Source: Maricaulis sp. | Lineage (GTDB): Bacteria > Pseudomonadota > Alphaproteobacteria > Caulobacterales > Maricaulaceae | Length of the DNA: 64,000 nt | Assembly: GCF_017643475.1 (NCBI RefSeq) | Contig: NZ_JAEPNI010000005.1 | Coordinates: 62,001-126,000 of the forward strand | Direction: 5' to 3' | In this document: positions 18,803 to 27,926 of the stretch, piece by piece | Layout: each line of letters begins with the position of its first letter | Position numbering within the stretch: the stretch's first letter is position 1 | Program-made: the position numbers and the translations under genes | The notes under the pieces: generated by a model | Databases searched by the model: none | The model's input: only the letters and a program-made list of their open reading frames with translations | What the model was told of the DNA's origin: nothing

Positions 18803-18819
18803 ATGACAACGATGGACAT
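18803..18819 (+). promoter_or_regulatory. 17-bp operator-like site upstream of the GH17 pair
   Basis: ATGACAACGATGGACAT, 15 of 17 bases identical to the minus-strand reading at 15739-15755, and followed in both cases by TTTT. It is in the opposite orientation relative to its gene, which does not matter for a pseudo-palindromic repressor site. Confidence 0.5.
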
Positions 18820-18874
18820 TTTTCAAGAAAGATCGCCTCCGAGTGCTGCAAGATGGGGTCAGAAGTTCTGACGA

Positions 18875-19912
18875 CTAAGGCAAGGCACCCGCCTGACACT
18901 GCACTCCGACCGCATTCGTGCGGAGTTGCAGCAAACGATCATGCGCCGTCATGAAGAGCACATCTCCGTTCTCGCCGCCAAAGGCACAATTGGCCGTCGC
19001 ACGCCCTGTGCGTATCCGTGCCAGAAGGACACCTGCAGGAGAAAGAACAAGAACACCGCCCGGCCCGGTAGCGAAGATCGTGCCGTCTGTACTCACACAC
19101 ATGCCATCAGGAAGTCCCGGGTCGCCGGCCGCCAGAAACTCGCTGCTGTCATACCAGAGTTCCAGCGGGCCGGTCGTGCCATCCGCCAACAATTCTGCGC
19201 GGAAGATGTAAGGTGCCGACGGGTCGGATTGCGCGACGTACAGCCACCGCTCATCCGGTGAAAGAGCAATACCGTTGGGGAAACTCAATTGGTCGAAATG
19301 GCGCTCACATTGCCCATCAGGCGCCAGACGATAGACACCATTGACGTCCATTTCCTTCAACGGCGAGGCATCCAGCCCCTCAAGTCCGTAGGGCGGGTCC
19401 GTGAAATACAGACTTCCATCACTGGCACGCACCAGATCGTTCGGACTGTTGAAACGCTGTCCGCCGAAGCTTTCAACGAGGGTCTCGCGAACTTGCGTAT
19501 CAGGCCTCATGCGCTGCACGGCACGGACGCCGTGATTGCAGAGATACAGCCACCCGTCGTCGCCGAACCATAAACCATTCGCCCCTGCCTCGCGCATGCC
19601 CAGCGCCTGCTCCGGGTCAACTCCGGACGGATCCAGAAAAACTTCCAGACCTGAGGCGGCGGACCACCGGAACGCCTTATTGGAAGGCACGTCGGTGAAG
19701 TAGAGACAATGGCGCTCACGGTCCCAGCTGGGCCCTTCACTCCAGACAAATCCCTCCGCAAGCTGTTGCAGGCCCTGCGTGACATCAAAAAGTGCCCGGG
19801 CCGCAGGGTCATGAATTTCGATGACATCTGGCAAGCGGGTCTGTTGGCAGCCCGACACTGTGACAAGCGTGGCCGACCCCAGCCCCCAGAGCACTTCGCG
19901 ACGTGATTTCAT
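18875..19912 (-). CDS. SMP-30/gluconolactonase-family lipoprotein
   Basis: 345 residues. The N-terminus has a twin-arginine-like SRREVLWGLGS and a lipobox ending VSGC (Cys about 22), suggesting Tat export and lipidation. The body is a six-bladed propeller of the SMP-30/gluconolaconase/LRE family: EGPSWDRE (metal-binding Glu), NSPNDLVRASDGSLYFTDPPYGLEG (conserved Asn/Asp), FPNGIALSPDERWLYVAQSD, and GLPDGMCVSTDGTIFAT (metal Asp). Family members are lactonases or related metal-dependent hydrolases. In this context it may act on a sugar lactone from oxidised glucan products; that is inference. It lies upstream of the GH17 pair on the same strand, with a 119-bp gap. Confidence 0.87.
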   Translation of the reverse strand: MKSRREVLWGLGSATLVTVSGCQQTRLPDVIEIHDPAARALFDVTQGLQQLAEGFVWSEGPSWDRERHCLYFTDVPSNKAFRWSAASGLEVFLDPSGVDPEQALGMREAGANGLWFGDDGWLYLCNHGVRAVQRMRPDTQVRETLVESFGGQRFNSPNDLVRASDGSLYFTDPPYGLEGLDASPLKEMDVNGVYRLAPDGQCERHFDQLSFPNGIALSPDERWLYVAQSDPSAPYIFRAELLADGTTGPLELWYDSSEFLAAGDPGLPDGMCVSTDGTIFATGPGGVLVLSPAGVLLARIRTGRATANCAFGGENGDVLFMTAHDRLLQLRTNAVGVQCQAGALP

Positions 19913-20185
19913 GATATTCGCCCCTCTGCCGTACTCTGCACACCTGTCGTGATGGCGGTCAATCGCAGCCTGCGCCTACGGCGACGCGGCACACAGCGAA
20001 TGCTGGTCCGCTTCCAAAGCGTGCGGCCGGCGAGGAAAAAGCCAGGCGAACGCTCACATTCACCGGCCCTTTCCGTCGATCCCACTGTTTCCGCGCGACC
20101 CATGGAAACACACTGCCGTCAGGGTCTTGCGTGAATTTCCTTCACTGCAATACTGGAATAAGTTTCATGTTTCCGGGGGAAAATC

Positions 20186-21850
20186 ATGTTGGATCTTCTA
20201 GTCGGTGCCGGTCTGGCGCTGATCGCCCAGCCGAGCGTTACGAGCAACGCCCAATTCGACTGCTCTGCCACAGCGCAAATCGAGGTCACCGGCACGCCAT
20301 ACACGGTGTGTGGTGTCAGAATGGACAGTGAATCCACCTATCTGGTGCAGAATGACGGCTCTGAAACCGTGATCGGCTCCGCGGTTCAGCCTTGGCGACC
20401 ATCGGGCTCCCGCGACGCCGGAACGCTCTGGGTGGGTCGGCGCGCTGACAACATCATCGTCACAGCGTCATTGGACGGCACTTCAGGCGTTATGTTCGGG
20501 CGTAACTCAATGAGTGGAGGCTGGCGCCAATCCGCAATCAATTGCGGCGAACATGGCCTGCAACATGTCTACGGCTTCTCCGACGACGACCGCTATGCCG
20601 GCATCGGCTATTCTCACGCAGATCAGTACCTTTTCTGCCGGCTGGATTTCGAAACCATGACCCAGACCCAGGACTGGGTTGAACCTCAAGGTGAGTTCGC
20701 CAGCCTGGAAGACCTTCCGGTCGAACGCTGGCTGAACCCTGCGGAGGCAGAACCCAGGGCCGAGCCTGCATCGACGGTGCAAGATGCCTGTAACGACACT
20801 GCAACGGCCCTCGCGGCAATCGCACCCATCAATGCCAGAACCGTGCAATGCGGGGTCTCTGTCGACGAAGGTCAGGTGAGGATCCACTATCCCGACGGAC
20901 GCACCTTCCCGGTCAGTGGGCTGGACGTCGGCAGAAATTGCGAGGCCGATTGTGAACAATATGATCCGAACATGATTTCCGAGTTCTGGGCTCACGACGC
21001 CGGCCCAACCAAGGTTCTCGGGCTTCGCAACGCGTTCGAGGACGCGGTGTATCTCATCTCCCGTGATGAAAGCGGAGATCGAGGCTGGTATGCGCGCCCC
21101 TTCTACTGCGGCAAGTACGGCCCCTTCCACATCTTTCCCTACACACCCCAGAGTGAGTACTTTTTTGCGGCCAGTTACGAGGAAGAGGGCCTCATCATCT
21201 GCGCGCTTCATACCCATGACGGCGCGAGTGAGGCTCTAGGTTTCTGGGAGATGCAAGACGACATCTACAATTACAATGCCACCGCCTTGAGCATCTCTGG
21301 CTGGAATTGTGGTGGGCAGGAAGAATTCGACGCGCCTGTTTTGTGCGTGTCCATAACAGCCCCCGATGGGCGCGAGCTCTATCGCTCGGGGAACCCTCAA
21401 GGAGAAGCGACACCTCCGGCCAGCCCGGTCGATCCGGTGGTCCTCGAGGCCGTCAACTTTCCTGGCTGGTTCATGCGCCGCGTTTCCGGTCTCGCCGACA
21501 TGGTCCAGAATTCAACGCCGCTTGCTGACGAGCAATCCAGACTACAGATCGTTCCAGCCCTGAATGGCGCGGAAAACGCCGTCAGCATCGCGTTCATCGG
21601 TGAGGACAACCATTATCTGCGGCATGCCGGTTACCGCATCAGGATAAACGCCAATGACGGCACTGAGCTGTTCGCGGCCGACGCAACATTCTACATCCGC
21701 CCTGGCTTGGCCGGCGATGGCACGGTTTCCTTCGAATCCGCCAACTTCCCCGGCCATTTTATTCGGCATCGCAATGCCCAGCTGTGGATCGATGCGTCCG
21801 ACGGGAGCGAACTGTTCGCCCAGGACGCATCCTGGAACGTGAGGCAATAG
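20186..21850 (+). CDS. Secreted protein with duplicated unknown domain and C-terminal AbfB (CBM42-like) domain
   Basis: 554 residues. ATG 20186 has GGGGGA 8 nt upstream. A short hydrophobic leader suggests export. Residues about 70-180 and 255-365 look like two copies of one unknown domain: both contain GW-x5-CG-x2-G-x2-H and then SY/YS-x4-Leu-x2-Cys-x-Leu. Residues about 425-553 match the AbfB domain of alpha-L-arabinofuranosidase B: LEAVNFPGWFMRR, NDGTELFAADATFYIRPGLAG, SFESANFPGHFIRHRN, DGSELFAQDASW. AbfB binds arabinose side chains in arabinan or arabinoxylan. No catalytic domain is recognised. Cysteines recur in both repeats, fitting an exported protein. The 273 bp upstream hold no gene. 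Confidence 0.75.
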   Translation: MLDLLVGAGLALIAQPSVTSNAQFDCSATAQIEVTGTPYTVCGVRMDSESTYLVQNDGSETVIGSAVQPWRPSGSRDAGTLWVGRRADNIIVTASLDGTSGVMFGRNSMSGGWRQSAINCGEHGLQHVYGFSDDDRYAGIGYSHADQYLFCRLDFETMTQTQDWVEPQGEFASLEDLPVERWLNPAEAEPRAEPASTVQDACNDTATALAAIAPINARTVQCGVSVDEGQVRIHYPDGRTFPVSGLDVGRNCEADCEQYDPNMISEFWAHDAGPTKVLGLRNAFEDAVYLISRDESGDRGWYARPFYCGKYGPFHIFPYTPQSEYFFAASYEEEGLIICALHTHDGASEALGFWEMQDDIYNYNATALSISGWNCGGQEEFDAPVLCVSITAPDGRELYRSGNPQGEATPPASPVDPVVLEAVNFPGWFMRRVSGLADMVQNSTPLADEQSRLQIVPALNGAENAVSIAFIGEDNHYLRHAGYRIRINANDGTELFAADATFYIRPGLAGDGTVSFESANFPGHFIRHRNAQLWIDASDGSELFAQDASWNVRQ

Positions 21851-21867
21851 CCAGTCTGAAACTCAAT

Positions 21868-21896
21868 CGCCCCGCCGGTTCATTCCGGTTGGGGCG
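21868..21896. terminator. Bidirectional hairpin terminator candidate
   Basis: CGCCCC-g-CCGG / CCGG-tt-GGGGCG around a TTCATT loop: a 10-bp stem with a small internal bulge. It lies in the 70-bp gap between the convergent AbfB-domain gene and the CoA-transferase gene. There is no T-run. Confidence 0.5.
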
Positions 21897-21920
21897 GTGA
21901 CGCGGCAAATGAGCTGGCGG

Positions 21921-23033
21921 TCAGTCAGCCTTTTTCGGCGCACGGCCAGTCTGCCCCGTGTCCCAGCGCTGCATACGGATGGGAGAACGCAGGCCCGGCA
22001 CCCCCCCCGCAGTGTTTACCAGCCCGCGGGCCTTTGCTTGGTCCGTCGCCAGCGCTTCGGCAAGCGTGTTGATCGGCCCCGCCGGAATGCCCGCAGCCTC
22101 CAGGCCCGCAAGCAGATCTTCACGCGTTCGCTTCGACGTCGCCTCGGCGATCCTGGACACCAGGACATCGCGGTTGGCAACGCGCTCGGCATTGGTGCGA
22201 TGCCGACCCAGAAGGTCGTCTCCCAGCTGCAGCAAGGTGCACAGGCGCTCGAACTGGCTGTCATTCCCGCAGGCGATAATCAGATGACCGTCCGATGCCG
22301 GAAAATCCTGGTAGGGCACGATATTGGGATGGGCATTTCCCATCCGGCGTGGCGCGTCACCCGTCGCCAGATAGTTCATCGCCTGGTTGCCCAACACACC
22401 GACCATGCTGTCGAACAAGGCCATGTCGATATGTTGGCCCAGCCCGGTCTTTTCACGCTGGGCGAGCGCCGCCTGAATCCCGATCACGCCGTAAAGACCG
22501 GTGAAGATATCGGCAAAGGCCACACCCATTTTCTGCGGTGGCCCGTCGGGAGATCCGGTCAGGTCCATGATCCCGCTCATGGCCTGAATCATGACGTCAT
22601 AACCGGCGCGATGGGCAAAGGGGCCGGTCTGACCAAACCCTGTCACGGAACAATAGATCAGGCGGGGAAACCGTGCCGACAGGCTGGCATAGTCGAGCCC
22701 GTATTTCTCCAGTCCTCCGACCTTGAAATTCTCGATCAGCACATCGGCGGACGCGATCAGTTCGAGCAGCTCCGCCCGCCCCTCATCCGTCGAGAAATCG
22801 ATCGCCACAGATCGCTTGCCACGATTGCAGGCATGGAAATAAGCCGCGGAACGGGAACCGTCCCCCTCTTCGATCCAGGGCGGCCCCCAGCGACGCGTAT
22901 CGTCGCCCGCAGGGCTTTCGACCTTGATCACCTCCGCGCCGAGATCGGCCAGCGTCTGACCAATCCACGGACCAGCCAGGATGCGCGCCAGTTCAACCAC
23001 ACGAATACCATCGAGAGGGGCCGGATGGCTCAT
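21921..23033 (-). CDS. Class III (CaiB/BaiF) acyl-CoA transferase
   Basis: 370 residues. N-terminus LDGIRVVELARILAGPWIGQTLADLGAEVIKVESPAGDDTRRWGPPW is the classic CaiB/BaiF Rossmann start. The catalytic Asp lies in RAGYDVMIQAMSGIMDLTGSPDGPPQKMG (about residue 142). The family moves CoA between organic acids. Its start overlaps the end of the upstream enoyl-CoA hydratase gene by 4 bp (ATGA), so the two are coupled and probably serve one acyl-CoA pathway. The specific acid cannot be told from sequence. Confidence 0.92.
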   Translation of the reverse strand: MSHPAPLDGIRVVELARILAGPWIGQTLADLGAEVIKVESPAGDDTRRWGPPWIEEGDGSRSAAYFHACNRGKRSVAIDFSTDEGRAELLELIASADVLIENFKVGGLEKYGLDYASLSARFPRLIYCSVTGFGQTGPFAHRAGYDVMIQAMSGIMDLTGSPDGPPQKMGVAFADIFTGLYGVIGIQAALAQREKTGLGQHIDMALFDSMVGVLGNQAMNYLATGDAPRRMGNAHPNIVPYQDFPASDGHLIIACGNDSQFERLCTLLQLGDDLLGRHRTNAERVANRDVLVSRIAEATSKRTREDLLAGLEAAGIPAGPINTLAEALATDQAKARGLVNTAGGVPGLRSPIRMQRWDTGQTGRAPKKAD

Positions 23034-23815
23034 CCTTCACCTCCGGGGAAATTTGGCTTGCGCTTCTCGAGGAAGGCGCGATAGCCCTCCTGGAAATCTT
23101 CGCCCTGGAAAGCATCCAGGAAGATCTGGCGTGTCTCATCTGTGTCGGCATCCACGCCGGAGCGGATCAGCGAGACGATTTTCTTGGTCATGCGCGCGGA
23201 GTGTGAGGACGTGGCAGCCAGGCCCTCGGCATAGGTCGCGATTGTTGCATCGAGATCCTTCGCCGCCACCCGGCGATTGATGAGGCCAATCCGGTAAGCT
23301 TCCTCGGCGTCCAGCAGACGACCGGAATAGAGAATATCCTTGGCATTCGACACCCCCACCGCATCGATCAGCCGCTTGGTGTCATTGAGCGTATAGGTCA
23401 GGCCCAGCTTGGCCGGGGTGATGGCAAAACGACTGCCTTCCGCCGCGAAACGCAGATCACAGGACAGCGCCACACCACAGCCGCCGCCCACGCAAGCACC
23501 CTCGATCCGGGCAATCGTCGGCTTGGGAAAGGCGGCGAGACTGTCGAGCGCCAGGCCGATCGATCGGGAATACTGTTCGGCGCGCTCGCGGGTCGCGTAG
23601 ACCTCCTCGAACTCGCCGATATCCGCGCCCGCCGCAAAACTCCCGCCCTCGCCACGCACGACCACCAGCTTGACCCCGACATCATCGGCCAGCGGTGCGA
23701 GCAATTCGGGAATGGCGGTCCACATGGCGCTGGTAATGGCATTGCGCTTGGCCGGACGGTTCAGCACCAGCTCGGCGATCACGCCGTTACGGTTCACATA
23801 GATCTCTTCAGTCAT
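23030..23815 (-). CDS. Enoyl-CoA hydratase/isomerase family protein
   Basis: 261 residues, the normal crotonase size. Marks: LNRPAKRNAITSAMWTAI at the start, GSFAAGADIGEFEE (oxyanion-hole segment, about residues 58-71), IARIEGACVGGGCGVALSCDLRFAAEGSRFAITPAKLGLTY (second oxyanion-hole Gly and helix). The usual catalytic Glu pair of hydratases is not clearly present, so the exact reaction (hydratase, isomerase or hydrolase) is open. It is co-translated with the downstream CoA-transferase (4-bp overlap). Confidence 0.9.
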   Translation of the reverse strand: MTEEIYVNRNGVIAELVLNRPAKRNAITSAMWTAIPELLAPLADDVGVKLVVVRGEGGSFAAGADIGEFEEVYATRERAEQYSRSIGLALDSLAAFPKPTIARIEGACVGGGCGVALSCDLRFAAEGSRFAITPAKLGLTYTLNDTKRLIDAVGVSNAKDILYSGRLLDAEEAYRIGLINRRVAAKDLDATIATYAEGLAATSSHSARMTKKIVSLIRSGVDADTDETRQIFLDAFQGEDFQEGYRAFLEKRKPNFPGGEG

Positions 23816-24031
23816 GGCTCGGGTCCGTCCCGGTCAGGTTTGCGAAAGGCCAACCCGGCACTGAATACCCGCGTCAATTCAATCGGCATACCCATTCATC
23901 AGCGCGATGAGCCCGCAGCGCTCGCCTCAATGAGCGACGCAAGGCTGGCGCCCGCGCGAGAAGCCCGTATGTTCAACGCTCTGCCGATGACCGACCGTCC
24001 GGCCAATGTTGACGAAAAGATTGAGCGAGCC

Positions 24032-25501
24032 ATGGGCGAAAATGCCGTCATTCTGACCACGCTGGTCGTCTACAAGTTTGTCCTGATCGGAATCGGGGTC
24101 TGGGCTTCGCGCCTGAACAAGACCGAGGGCGATTTTTTCCTGGCCGGCCAGGGGCTGGGGCCCTGGGTCGCCGGCTTGTCATACGCAGCCTCGACCTCGT
24201 CGGCCTGGGTGCTTCTGGGATTTTCCGGCTTTGTCTATGCCGTGGGCCTCTCCGCGTTGTGGATGGTTCCTGGCGTGTGGGCGGGGTATGTCGTGATGTG
24301 GCTCTATTTCGGACCCCGCCTGCGCGATGAAACCGCGCGCGAAGGTCATGTCACACTGACCGATTTCATGATCACACGCGTGCGCACGGGCTGGAAATTG
24401 CCAGTTGCCGTGCTCTCCGCAGTGCTGATCCTGTTCTGTTTTGTCTTCTACATCGCCGCACAGTTCGGTGCGGCCGCCGTGGCCTTTGAGTCGCAATTCG
24501 ACCTGCCGCGGCTGGAAAGCGTTCTGATCGGTGCTGCCGTGGTGTTGTTCTACGGATTGCTGGGCGGTTTCTGGGCCGTCTCCATCACCGATACGCTGCA
24601 GGGGTTCATCATGGCCCTGATCGCGGTGATCCTGCCGATCGTGGCGCTGACAGCTGCCGGTGGTCCCGCCGAAGTCTGGTCAACTCTCGCTGCGTCTGCA
24701 CCGCCTGAGTATCTGGACTGGGCTGGAGGGCGCGCCGGGCTGGTCGTGTTCGGCTTCATCATCGGGGTCGCCAGCGTTGGCCTGGGCACATTCGGTCAGC
24801 CGCATCTCATGTCCCGTCTGATGGCGCTGAAGGATGACAAGGCGCGACGCCAGGGCTTCATCGTCGCCATGAGCTGGGCCGTGCTGGTCTATGCAGGCAT
24901 GATCACGCTCGCCCTGTCCGGCCGAGCGCTGTTCGAGACCATCGGCAATGGTGAAGCGCTTTTCTATCGCGTTGCGACGGACTATCTGCCCCCCGCGCTC
25001 GCGGGCATCGTCATCGCCTCTGTCCTGTCTGCGGTGATGTCGACCGTCGATTCCATCCTGCTCTCCGCGTCTGCGGCAGCAGCGCACGACATGCGCCTGG
25101 CCAGGCGCTGGCCAGGGCGGGAAGTTCTTGTGGGGCGCATCGTCATGGTCTCGATCGGTGTGCTGGCCGTCATCCTCACCCTGACCCTGGATGCAACCAT
25201 TTTCGACCGTGTCCTGTTCGCCTGGTCAGCCCTGGGCGCCGCCTTCGGCCCGGTCGTTCTGATCCGAGTCATGGGACGGGAACCGGATGGTCTTGCCATT
25301 TTCACCGCCATCATCCTGGGCTTTGGCACAACCGTCCTGTTCTACGCTTTCGGCCAGGTCGGCTCGGACGGCAGGGGGCTGGCCGGTTTTCTGGCGTTCC
25401 TGGCGAGCATTCCGGGGGACCCCTTCGAGCGTTTTGTGCCCTGGCTGGCTCCCATGGCACTGCTCTTCCTGCGCTCGCACCGGGTCGAGACGGAAACATG
25501 A
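24032..25501 (+). CDS. SSS-family sodium:solute symporter (PutP-like)
   Basis: About 489 residues from ATG 24032. The frame is open back to 23840, but the extra 64 residues are charged and unlike the family. From residue 1 it follows the PutP/proline-type pattern: LTTLVVYKFVLIGIGVWASR (TM1), EGDFFLAGQGLGPWVAGLSYAASTSSAWVLLGFSGFVYAVGLSALWM (TM2-3 with sodium-site residues), and VIASVLSAVMSTVDSILLSASAAAAHD, the conserved helix of this family. It is an inner-membrane solute importer of unknown substrate. The mobA start follows its stop by 3 bp, so it may be co-transcribed with the cofactor genes without a functional link. Confidence 0.9.
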   Translation: MGENAVILTTLVVYKFVLIGIGVWASRLNKTEGDFFLAGQGLGPWVAGLSYAASTSSAWVLLGFSGFVYAVGLSALWMVPGVWAGYVVMWLYFGPRLRDETAREGHVTLTDFMITRVRTGWKLPVAVLSAVLILFCFVFYIAAQFGAAAVAFESQFDLPRLESVLIGAAVVLFYGLLGGFWAVSITDTLQGFIMALIAVILPIVALTAAGGPAEVWSTLAASAPPEYLDWAGGRAGLVVFGFIIGVASVGLGTFGQPHLMSRLMALKDDKARRQGFIVAMSWAVLVYAGMITLALSGRALFETIGNGEALFYRVATDYLPPALAGIVIASVLSAVMSTVDSILLSASAAAAHDMRLARRWPGREVLVGRIVMVSIGVLAVILTLTLDATIFDRVLFAWSALGAAFGPVVLIRVMGREPDGLAIFTAIILGFGTTVLFYAFGQVGSDGRGLAGFLAFLASIPGDPFERFVPWLAPMALLFLRSHRVETET

Positions 25502-25504
25502 AGC

Positions 25505-26053
25505 ATGACCCGCGCCCTTAAGTCCCGCCTGGTCGGCGTCGTGCTGGCCGGAGGTCAATCCGCCCGCATGGGCGAAGACAAGGCCGGTCTGGTCTGGAAG
25601 GGTCGCCCCCTGCTGGAACACGCCGAAAGCACGCTGCGCGCGGCTGGATGCGATCCGGTACTGGTCAGCGGCCGACCGGATCGCGCCAACGGTTTTGCCG
25701 ACAGCCGTCAACAAGCCGGCCCGGCCCACGCCCTGCTTGATGCGCTTGATCAACTTCCCGATGACGCCCGGGGCTTACTGGCCATACCGGTCGACATGCC
25801 CCTGGTCAGGGCCGAGGATCTGGCCCCACTGGCAAATGCAACGATGAACAAGCCCTGTGCATGGGCGAACCACCCCCTGCCGCTTTTCCTCCCTGCGACT
25901 GCGAATGCCGATGTTCGCGAGGATGTCTGGTCAGTTCGCAAACTGATCGCCGGCATGGGAGTGTCGTGGCTCCCGCTGGATGAAAGACGCGAAGCCCGGT
26001 TGCGCAATGTGAACACACCCGAAGATTTCGCTGCCTTGTCCGACCAGCGCTGA
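25505..26053 (+). CDS. mobA: Molybdenum cofactor guanylyltransferase MobA
   Basis: 182 residues. The nucleotidyltransferase signature LAGGQSARMGEDKAGLVWKGRPLLEH (residues 14-39) and IPVDMPLV (about residues 94-101, metal-binding Asp) identify MobA, which joins GMP from GTP to Mo-molybdopterin to make the MGD cofactor used by DMSO-reductase-family enzymes. The C-terminal NVNTPEDFA is also typical. It leads the Moco gene run, 143 bp before moaD. Confidence 0.93.
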   Translation: MTRALKSRLVGVVLAGGQSARMGEDKAGLVWKGRPLLEHAESTLRAAGCDPVLVSGRPDRANGFADSRQQAGPAHALLDALDQLPDDARGLLAIPVDMPLVRAEDLAPLANATMNKPCAWANHPLPLFLPATANADVREDVWSVRKLIAGMGVSWLPLDERREARLRNVNTPEDFAALSDQR

Positions 26054-26196
26054 ACGACCGGTGACGGCAAGACACTTCGCGGCATTGATGCCGCAGATCA
26101 GGTCATGGCATTCAAGTCCGAAGCACATACATTTGATTTAACAGCACGACCGGACGCGACCATATCGCGTACCATGGCGCATACAGGAGGCTGATC

Positions 26197-26442
26197 ATGT
26201 CGCTCACCGTCAGATATTTCGCCGCCCTGCGCGAACGCATGGGCACCGCTGAGGAAGCCGTCGACACACCGGCCACAACAGGGACGGAATTGATCGCCTG
26301 GCTCATCGAACGCGACAGCCGGGCAAATGTGCTGGAACACCCGTCCACCCGCATCATCGTCAATGACGAGATTGTATCCCGCAAGCATGCACTCAAGGCC
26401 GGCGATGTCGTCGCCTTCTGCCCGCCTTTCTCGGGAGGTTGA
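26197..26442 (+). CDS. moaD: Molybdopterin synthase small subunit MoaD
   Basis: 81 residues with ubiquitin-like fold pattern (VRYFAALRERMGTAEEAVDTP at the start, ALKAGDVVAFCPPFSGG at the end). The C-terminal Gly-Gly is adenylated and thiocarboxylated to donate sulfur for molybdopterin. AGGAGG lies 8 nt before the ATG. The stop is 1 bp before the moaE start, consistent with the MoaD-MoaE heterotetramer being made together. Confidence 0.95.
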   Translation: MSLTVRYFAALRERMGTAEEAVDTPATTGTELIAWLIERDSRANVLEHPSTRIIVNDEIVSRKHALKAGDVVAFCPPFSGG

Positions 26443-26443
26443 A

Positions 26444-26914
26444 ATGGGCATCCGGGTTCAGGTCCAGAGCGAGCGGTTCGACGCCGGGCAATTGCTCAAC
26501 GCGATGAGCGGCACCGAGAGCGATTGTGGCGCTGTTGCCAGTTTTTCCGGCCAGGTGCGCGGCGGCAAAGGCCTGATCGCGCTTGAACTGGAACACTATC
26601 CCGGCGTGACCGAGAAAGCGCTCCTGCGCATTGCCCAACACGCTGCAGAACGATGGGATCTGCGCCAGGCGACGATCATCCACCGTGTTGGCCGCATGGA
26701 GATCGGCGAGGAAATCGTCTTCGTCGGCGCCACCGCCCCACATCGACGCGCAGCGTTGGACGCGGTGAGTTTCATGATCGATGTTCTGAAGACCCAGGCT
26801 CCGTTCTGGAAAAAGGAATATGACGCCAACGGCGAACACTGGGTCGAGGCCCGTGGCGAGGACGACCAGGCCGCTGCCCGCTGGCTCCACGAGAAAGAGG
26901 AAATGTCCGCATGA
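26444..26914 (+). CDS. moaE: Molybdopterin synthase catalytic subunit MoaE
   Basis: 156 residues from ATG 26444, directly after moaD with GGGAGG inside the moaD end. Marks: GAVASFSGQVRG near the start, ALELEHYPGVTEKAL, IIHRVGRMEIGEEIVFVGATAPHRRAALDA, and VLKTQAPFWKKEY with the catalytic lysines that bind precursor Z. It converts cyclic pyranopterin monophosphate to molybdopterin with sulfur from MoaD. It overlaps moaB by 4 bp. Confidence 0.95.
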   Translation: MGIRVQVQSERFDAGQLLNAMSGTESDCGAVASFSGQVRGGKGLIALELEHYPGVTEKALLRIAQHAAERWDLRQATIIHRVGRMEIGEEIVFVGATAPHRRAALDAVSFMIDVLKTQAPFWKKEYDANGEHWVEARGEDDQAAARWLHEKEEMSA

Positions 26915-27426
26915 ACCAGATCCCCGACCAGGTCGGCTTCGCCGTCATGACCGTCTCGGATACGCGCGACACCAAGACCGACAGGACCGGCCCCTGGCTG
27001 CGCGAGCAGATCATGGCGGAAGGCCACGCCGTCATTGACCACGCCATCGTCCATGACGAGATCGGACTCATCCAGGCCCAGCTGCGGGCCTGGATTGCGG
27101 ACAAGACCATCCACGCCATCATCGCCACGGGCGGCACCGGCCTTACCGGTCGTGATGTCACGCCGGAAGCCTTCAAACCACTCTACGACAAGGAGATGGA
27201 GGGTTTCAGCGCCGTCTTCCACCAGGTGAGTTTCCAGTCGGTCGGCGTCTCGACCATCCAGTCTCGCGCCACCGCAGGCATTGCGGGCGGCACCTATCTC
27301 TTTGCCATTCCAGGGTCGATGGGCGGCTGCAAGGATGCCTGGAACCATGTGCTCAAGGCCGAGTTTGACGAGGCGCACAGACCCTGCAATCTGGTCGAAC
27401 TCATCCCTCGCCTGACGGAGCGCTGA
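26911..27426 (+). CDS. moaB: MoaB-type molybdopterin-binding protein
   Basis: 171 residues. The MoCF-binding signature [22 protein letters not shown] (about residues 70-91) and the [18 protein letters not shown] segment match MoaB. The family binds molybdopterin; related MogA/Cnx1G adenylate it before metal insertion, and in organisms without MogA the MoaB-type protein is a candidate for this step. It overlaps moaE by 4 bp and is 2 bp before moaC. Confidence 0.92.
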   Translation: MNQIPDQVGFAVMTVSDTRDTKTDRTGPWLREQIMAEGHAVIDHAIVHDEIGLIQAQLRAWIADKTIHAIIATGGTGLTGRDVTPEAFKPLYDKEMEGFSAVFHQVSFQSVGVSTIQSRATAGIAGGTYLFAIPGSMGGCKDAWNHVLKAEFDEAHRPCNLVELIPRLTER

Positions 27427-27428
27427 TC

Positions 27429-27926
27429 ATGTCTTCCAATTCCGGCCTGACACACCAGGACAGTGATGGCCGTATTCGCATGGTCGATGTCGGCGACAAG
27501 GCAGTGACCACGCGCACGGCCATCGCCCGCGCGCGGATCAGCATGGCGCCCTGCGCCTTCCAGGCCATACGCGAGGGTCAGGGCCCCAAGGGTGACGCGC
27601 TGCAAACAGCTGAACTGGCCGGCATCATGGCCGCCAAGCGCACATCCGACCTGATCCCGCTCTGCCATCCCCTCCCGCTGACGAAGGCCCGTGTAAGCAT
27701 TGAGCCTGTGGAGGGCGAAACGGCTTTTGAGGTCCGCGCCCAGGTTCGCACCGACGGCAAGACAGGTGTCGAGATGGAGGCGCTGACGGCAGCATCCGTT
27801 GCAGCGCTTACCCTCTATGACATGGCCAAGGCGCTGGACAAGTCGATGACGATTTCCCAGGTCCAGCTGGTCGAGAAGACCGGCGGCAAGTCCGGGGATT
27901 TCAAACGCGACGAGGTCGCTGAATGA
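27429..27926 (+). CDS. moaC: Cyclic pyranopterin monophosphate synthase MoaC
   Basis: 165 residues. N-terminal [48 protein letters not shown] (active-site Lys/His region, about residues 60-82) and [27 protein letters not shown] are the conserved MoaC blocks. With MoaA it converts GTP to the first pterin intermediate; moaA is not in this window. It overlaps moeA by 4 bp (ATGA). Confidence 0.95.
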   Translation: MSSNSGLTHQDSDGRIRMVDVGDKAVTTRTAIARARISMAPCAFQAIREGQGPKGDALQTAELAGIMAAKRTSDLIPLCHPLPLTKARVSIEPVEGETAFEVRAQVRTDGKTGVEMEALTAASVAALTLYDMAKALDKSMTISQVQLVEKTGGKSGDFKRDEVAE

